64,000 nt of DNA from NCBI GenBank assembly GCA_943372995.1, contig CALSAQ010000001.1:124001-188000 (forward strand), given 5' to 3'. Source of the stretch: CAJBVG01 sp943372995 (GTDB taxonomy: Bacteria > Bacteroidota > Bacteroidia > Sphingobacteriales > Sphingobacteriaceae). The position numbers were made by a program, and so were the translations under genes. Below, piece by piece: positions 59,643-64,000 of this stretch. Position 1 is the first letter of the stretch; every line of letters begins with the position of its first letter. The notes under the pieces are model-generated. The model searched no databases. It was not told the DNA's origin and worked only from the letters and a program-made list of their open reading frames with translations.

Positions 59643-61343
59643 ATGTTTAAGAAACTACTTATTTTCATTGGAGCCGCAGCATTTACTATGCCTGCTTTGG
59701 CTCAAGAAAAGTTACCTGATAACTTTTTCATGAAGAAACTTAACAACGGACTGGAAGTCCTTGTTATAGAAGATGCAAATGTACCATTGGCAACCATAGA
59801 GATTGTGGTAAGAAACGGTGCTTATACGGAAGATAAAGACTACAATGGCTTATCTCATTTGTATGAACACATGTTTTTTAAAGCTAACAAAACCTATCCT
59901 TCACAAAAAGCTTTTTTAGATAAAGTGAACGATCTAGGTATTTCTTTCAACGGTACAACTTCTGATGAAAGAGTAAATTACTTCGTTACCTTGAGTAAAG
60001 ACAAAGTATCAGAAGGTTTGGATTTTATGAACAGCGCAATTAGATATCCTTTGTTCGATACTACCGAAATGCGTAAAGAAAATCCAGTTGTAGCAGGAGA
60101 GTTTCAACGTGCAGAATCAAATCCTTTCTTTGGTTTATTCGACCGTATGAATAAAGAAGTATGGGGAGATAATTACAGTAGAAAAAATCCAATTGGCGAT
60201 TACAACATTATTTACACTGCAACAGCAGAAAAAATGAATGTAATTAAAAACAAATATTACTATCCGAATAACTCATTGTTAGCTATTTGTGGAGATGTAG
60301 ATCACAATAAAATGTTTGCTGAAGTAGAAAGAATTTATGGCGATTGGGCTCCATCAGGTTTCGATCCTTTTCAAAAATGGCCAATACCAGAATTCAAACC
60401 TATCGAATATGCTAAACAAGTGGTTATAGAATCACCGAATGCTAATGTTCCATTGTTTATGTTAACATATCATGGTCCGGATACCAGAAACGATATTAAT
60501 GCTACTTATGCAGCGGATGTGTTTTCATACATCTTACAACAAAAAAATGCAAAACTATATAAAGAATTAGTTGAAACTGGATTAGCATTCCAAGTAAATG
60601 TTGGATATCAAACAGCTAAATACGTAGGACCTATCCAAATTATTATGGTTCCTAGTCCACGTAAAATTAAAGAAGCATACGAAGTGCTTTGGAAAAATAT
60701 AAACGAGTGGGATAGTGATGATTATTTTTCTGATGAACAATTGCAAACTGCTAAGGATTTATTAGCTGTTCAAGAAGAATTTGGAAAAGAAAAACCATCA
60801 AACTTTATACACACTGTTACCTACTGGTGGTGTTCGGCAACCATTCCATATTACACCAATTACGAAGCTAATTTGCAAAAAGTAACAAGAGACGATATTA
60901 AAAATTATGTTCGTAAATACATTAAAGGTAAACCTTATGTAATGGGTGTAATGATGAGAACCGGGATGAAGAAATCGATGAATACAGATAAGTTCTTCGC
61001 AGAGACTTTTGATATGAAAGATTATGTATTGAATTTTAATGTGAATGAATTGAATTTAGCTGAAGAGAAAAATGCAGAGAAAATGAACAGTTTAATTCAA
61101 TGGTTACAAATAAATCCAACTGCAAATATTTCTATCGAAGCATATATGCACGATGGTGAAAAGAAATCTATAGGTTCTGAGCGTTATGAAGCGGTATTGG
61201 CAGCACTAAAAGCGGCTGGTATTGCAGAAACCAGAATTATTGGAACTTCTAATAAAGCTTTTCAAGTGAAAAAAGTAAAAGCAGATTCGGAAGAGATGAA
61301 AGCTGCGAATAGAAAAGTTACTTTTACTATTGTTAAAAAATAA
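59643..61343 (+). CDS. M16 zinc peptidase (catalytic subunit) with a C-terminal OmpA-like segment
   Basis: 566 residues. Signal peptide (MFKKLLIFIGAAAFTMPALAQ). The inverted zinc motif HLYEH lies in GLSHLYEHMFFKAN, with the distal Glu in ENPVVAGEFQRAES, so this subunit should be active. The M16 middle domain includes NKYYYPNNSLLAICGDVDHNKM. The last 90 residues are unusual: NPTANISIEAYMHDG, GSERYEAVLAALKAAGIAETRII and KAANRKVTFTI follow the OmpA/MotB peptidoglycan-binding layout, though degenerate. That would fix the peptidase to the cell wall. Followed 25 bp later by the inactive partner. Confidence 0.88.
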   Translation: MFKKLLIFIGAAAFTMPALAQEKLPDNFFMKKLNNGLEVLVIEDANVPLATIEIVVRNGAYTEDKDYNGLSHLYEHMFFKANKTYPSQKAFLDKVNDLGISFNGTTSDERVNYFVTLSKDKVSEGLDFMNSAIRYPLFDTTEMRKENPVVAGEFQRAESNPFFGLFDRMNKEVWGDNYSRKNPIGDYNIIYTATAEKMNVIKNKYYYPNNSLLAICGDVDHNKMFAEVERIYGDWAPSGFDPFQKWPIPEFKPIEYAKQVVIESPNANVPLFMLTYHGPDTRNDINATYAADVFSYILQQKNAKLYKELVETGLAFQVNVGYQTAKYVGPIQIIMVPSPRKIKEAYEVLWKNINEWDSDDYFSDEQLQTAKDLLAVQEEFGKEKPSNFIHTVTYWWCSATIPYYTNYEANLQKVTRDDIKNYVRKYIKGKPYVMGVMMRTGMKKSMNTDKFFAETFDMKDYVLNFNVNELNLAEEKNAEKMNSLIQWLQINPTANISIEAYMHDGEKKSIGSERYEAVLAALKAAGIAETRIIGTSNKAFQVKKVKADSEEMKAANRKVTFTIVKK

Positions 61344-61368
61344 TCCATCCATATAGATTTTAAGAAAA

Positions 61369-62676
61369 ATGAAAAAAATAATTATATCATTCCTAAGTGC
61401 AGCAGTGTTATTGTGGTCGAATGCTACAATTGCACAATCTAAAGGTGCTGTAGAAGAAATTATGGTAGATGGGTTTAAAGTAATTTATAAACCAACTACA
61501 AATAATTTAGTAAGTGTTCGTCTGTTTATTAAAGGTGGAACTGCCAATTATTCTAAAGAAAAAGAAGGTGTAGAGAATTTAGCCTTAGATATTGCTACAA
61601 ACGGAGGAACCTCAAAATACAACAAATCGGATTACAACAGAATGTTAGATAGAATGGGAAGTACCATTACAGGAACTTCTGGTTTAGATAATGCAAATAT
61701 TGCAATGTCGTGTATCTTAAGAAATTTTGATGCTACTTGGGCAATCTTTGACGATGTTGTTAATGCTCCTCAATTTGATGAAGAAGAGTTTAAAAAGCAA
61801 AGAGATGCAATGGTATCTAATGTTCAGCAAGGTAAGTCGGATCCCGATACTTATCTGAATGAAATGGCGATGAACGACGCTTTTGCAAATTTAAACTACG
61901 ATAAAAAGACTAACGGTTCTGAAGAGAGCTTAAATAAAATGACTATTGATGATGTGAAATCACACTATAAAAAAGTGATGAATAAACAACAAACATTTTT
62001 GGTAGTTGTAGGAAAAATCGATAAAGCTCAATTAATTGAGAAAGTAAAGAAAATGGTTAAATCGATGCCAGTAGGTAACTTCATGCCGGTTAAAAGCACT
62101 TTATTAACCATTAATAAATCAACTTTAAATCCTGAAGAACGTAAGATGGCTACTAACTACATCCGTGGTGTAATGAATGGTCCTGCTTATGGTACATCAG
62201 AATCTTATGCAATGCAAATTGCTTTCGGAATTTTGTCAGACCGTTTGTTTGATGAGATAAGAACAAAAAGAAGTTTATCATACGCTCCTGCAGCTTTCTA
62301 TCAGTCGAATATCAATCCTTGTACTAATGTGTATGTTTCTACTACAGATCCAGACCAAGCGATACAAGTTATTATCGATGAGATTAAAAAAATTAAAACA
62401 GTTGGCTTTACAGATACTGAAATTCAAAACCAAAAAAGTTCTTACGTAACTACATATTACATGGGATTAGAAACCAATGCTGCACAATCGAATGGTTTGG
62501 GCATTGCAGAATCTAAAGGTACATGGAAGAACTATATTGACTTTATTTCAAACATCAATAAAGTACCAGCTAAAGAAGTGAATGCAGTGGTGAAAAAATA
62601 CTTAGAAGGAATTCGTTGGTCGTATTTAGGCGATTTAACTAAAGTGAAGTCGGATACATTCTTGCAAAAACTTTAA
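61369..62676 (+). CDS. M16-family partner subunit, catalytically inactive
   Basis: 435 residues with a signal peptide (MKKIIISFLSAAVLLWSNATIAQS). The same fold as the upstream gene (VSVRLFIKGGTANYSKEKEGVENLALDIATNGG) but the HxxEH site is replaced by NLALD, so zinc cannot bind. The R-Y pair-like region RTKRSLSYAPAAFYQSN of the C-terminal lobe, which binds substrate in M16B heterodimers, is present. The two genes thus look like the active and inactive halves of a periplasmic M16B heterodimer. The stop is followed by an inverted heptamer array. Confidence 0.88.
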   Translation: MKKIIISFLSAAVLLWSNATIAQSKGAVEEIMVDGFKVIYKPTTNNLVSVRLFIKGGTANYSKEKEGVENLALDIATNGGTSKYNKSDYNRMLDRMGSTITGTSGLDNANIAMSCILRNFDATWAIFDDVVNAPQFDEEEFKKQRDAMVSNVQQGKSDPDTYLNEMAMNDAFANLNYDKKTNGSEESLNKMTIDDVKSHYKKVMNKQQTFLVVVGKIDKAQLIEKVKKMVKSMPVGNFMPVKSTLLTINKSTLNPEERKMATNYIRGVMNGPAYGTSESYAMQIAFGILSDRLFDEIRTKRSLSYAPAAFYQSNINPCTNVYVSTTDPDQAIQVIIDEIKKIKTVGFTDTEIQNQKSSYVTTYYMGLETNAAQSNGLGIAESKGTWKNYIDFISNINKVPAKEVNAVVKKYLEGIRWSYLGDLTKVKSDTFLQKL

Positions 62677-62677
62677 T

Positions 62678-62736
62678 AAGTTGTGAGTTATGAGTTGTGA
62701 GTTGTATTTTCATTCACAACTCACAATTCACAATTC
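62678..62736. repeat. Inverted heptamer array between convergent M16 and PBP genes
   Basis: Left arm 62678-62700 (GTTGTGA, GTTATGA and GTTGTGA type) and right arm 62714-62736 (TCACAAC, TCACAAT, TCACAAT) are reverse complements at 19 of 23 positions around a 13-base loop. Likely a bidirectional terminator; there is no other hairpin between the genes. Confidence 0.85.
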
Positions 62737-62739
62737 AAA

Positions 62740-64000
62740 CTACAACGCCACAGCGTTTGAATCTACCACCATTGTACTATCCACCATCGACGTATCAGCT
62801 TTAGGCTGACGAGGAGTAGGGCAGTAATAATCTTTTTCTATTTTGACCCATGCTTTTGGGAGTTTACCAAGAGTGATTTTAGACTTAGGGTCTTTATATA
62901 ATTTCTCCATAAACTTTCCATATATAGGCAAAGCTGTTTTAGAGCCTTCACCATAATCTGACGTTTTAAAATGCACACTACGTTCATCAGCTCCTACCCA
63001 AACACCTGTTACTAAATCTTTTGTAATACCCATATACCATCCATCGGAGTGGTTAGATGTAGTTCCTGTTTTTCCACCAATCTCGTTTCCTTTTGTCCAC
63101 AAATCGTATTCCCACAATGCTTGAGAAGTGCCACCTGGTTCTTCCATTCCTCCTTTGAGCATGTACAACATTAACCAAGCTGTTTCTTCCGAAATCACTC
63201 GTTCCTGTTCTACCTTAAATTCTTTGATAATTTTACCATCGTGATCGGTAATTTTAGTAACCAATAGAGGTTCTGTTTTCATTCCTTTATTTAAAAAAGT
63301 ACCATAAGCCCTTACCATTTCATAAACCGTAACATCGTTTGATCCTAAGCCAACAGAAGGCACTGCTTTGAGCGGACTTTCAATACCTAATTTTTGGGCG
63401 TACTTCACTACATTTTCCCAGCCCACTGCTTCTGTGAGTTGTGCAGTAACAGAATTGCATGATTTACCCATAGCCCAACGTAACGACATTTCTTTACCTG
63501 TGAAAACCCAATCAGAATTTTTAGGCGACCATGTTTTGGTTTCCCCATCTTCTTCGTAAGTAATGGTAATTGCTTTGTCTACAAATTTATCACATGGAGA
63601 ATAACCATTGTCTATTGCTGTTAAGTATACAAATGGCTTAAAGGTTGATCCTGCTTGTCTTTTAGCTTGAGTAACGTGGTCGTATTTAAAATAATCGTGA
63701 TTAATGCCTCCAACATAAGCCTTTACTAAACCCGTAACAGGGTCGTAACTCATTAATCCTGCTTGGAGAATTTTGGCATAATAGGCAAGGGAATCGTAGG
63801 TGCTAAACGTAGTATCTTTTTCTCCTTTCCACGTAAACACTTTAATGCGATGCTTTTGATTTAAAATAGCATTAATTGAATCTGTATTACCATCATATTT
63901 CTTACTTAACTTCTTATAAATAGGTAACCTCTTGGCAAGTGTTTCTAAAAAATTTGGAATTTCTTCACCATTTTCATCTCTCCAAGGAACATCATTTTGC
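62740..64000 (-). CDS. Class A penicillin-binding protein, transpeptidase part (5' end outside window)
   Basis: The frame is open through to base 64000, so the N-terminal glycosyltransferase domain is off the window; about 420 residues are visible. The transpeptidase motifs are complete: SxxK in RQAGSTFKPFVYL (Ser acylated by beta-lactams), SxN in MGKSCNSVTAQL and KTG in EIGGKTGTTSNHSDGW. Upstream, NAILNQKHRIKVFTWKGEKDTTFSTYDSL is the linker usual in PBP1A-type MrcA proteins of Bacteroidota. It cross-links peptidoglycan at the inner membrane. An internal GTG at 63838 is not the real start. Confidence 0.92.
   Translation of the reverse strand, partial: QNDVPWRDENGEEIPNFLETLAKRLPIYKKLSKKYDGNTDSINAILNQKHRIKVFTWKGEKDTTFSTYDSLAYYAKILQAGLMSYDPVTGLVKAYVGGINHDYFKYDHVTQAKRQAGSTFKPFVYLTAIDNGYSPCDKFVDKAITITYEEDGETKTWSPKNSDWVFTGKEMSLRWAMGKSCNSVTAQLTEAVGWENVVKYAQKLGIESPLKAVPSVGLGSNDVTVYEMVRAYGTFLNKGMKTEPLLVTKITDHDGKIIKEFKVEQERVISEETAWLMLYMLKGGMEEPGGTSQALWEYDLWTKGNEIGGKTGTTSNHSDGWYMGITKDLVTGVWVGADERSVHFKTSDYGEGSKTALPIYGKFMEKLYKDPKSKITLGKLPKAWVKIEKDYYCPTPRQPKADTSMVDSTMVVDSNAVAL

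Noticed and set aside
2689..62736. Possible CRISPR arrays at the repeat loci
   Set aside because: The period is 7 or 8 bp with no unique spacers and no cas gene in the window.
62740..63840. PBP gene starting at the GTG at 63838
   Set aside because: The frame continues upstream to the end of the window with family-typical sequence, so the gene is cut by the window edge.

Overview
The window is a stretch of an AT-rich chromosome from a member of the Bacteroidota. Support for this includes a type IX secretion C-terminal signal (5469-7619), a fused SecDF, a DUF5686-type outer-membrane protein, MtaB, a Bacteroidota-type Lgt, many lipoproteins and small outer-membrane barrels, and repeated TAnnTTTG promoter elements, often with no Shine-Dalgarno sequence. 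I cannot place it below phylum. I saw no tRNA, rRNA, CRISPR array, insertion sequence, integrase or phage gene. The first and last genes run off the window.

Layout. 1-5209: end of a DUF5686 protein, then mtaB, lgt, gtrA-like and an inositol-monophosphatase-family gene, closely packed. 5469-7619 (minus): a secreted T9SS cargo protein. 7799-10265: lysC and lysA. 10588-11463: a DODA/YgiD-type dioxygenase bracketed by repeat arrays. 11800-16035: a 1411-residue DUF4062-NACHT protein, the one clear accessory and probable defence gene. 16205-18156: a Crp-family regulator and two tandem paralogous outer-membrane proteins. 18269-23560: acyl-CoA dehydrogenase, folB, GlcD-type oxidase, Hsp20, small barrel, YajQ and a histone H1-like protein. 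23670-29159: ppk-ppx polyphosphate pair facing an adenylate cyclase with TPRs. 29396-38595: topA, an exonuclease, a double-ATPase peptide ABC protein, RNase R, polyprenyl synthase and a methyltransferase. 38608-46816 (minus): envelope proteins, SecDF, uridine kinase, a LysM protein and purB. 46902-55475: recQ, glycosyltransferases, small membrane proteins, an MFS transporter, a CCG-domain protein and a TPR lipoprotein. 55475-58707: thrS-infC-rpmI-rplT. 58772-64000: hydrolase, paired M16 peptidases and a class A penicillin-binding protein.

The most striking thing is not a gene. At about ten junctions the intergenic DNA is built of degenerate arrays with a strict 7-bp or 8-bp period. Many heptamers can be written as a variable four-base part (A-N-Y-T) plus a three-base tail that stays constant along a run and then switches (CGT, CAC, ACC, ACG). 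Several arrays run almost exactly from one gene's stop codon to the next gene's start codon and even supply the stop codon. At the three convergent junctions that hold arrays, the arrays form inverted repeats, including a 37-bp arm hairpin at 18154-18233, which suggests they serve as terminators or boundaries there. I know of no name for these arrays and did no database search.

Other points of note are an infC gene that seems to start at AUA behind a strong Shine-Dalgarno sequence, a palindromic repeat inserted in frame in folB, predicted leaderless promoters, a terminator hairpin that also encodes the end of the opposing gene, and a shared Lys/Ala/Pro repeat in the histone-like protein and the tail of TopA.
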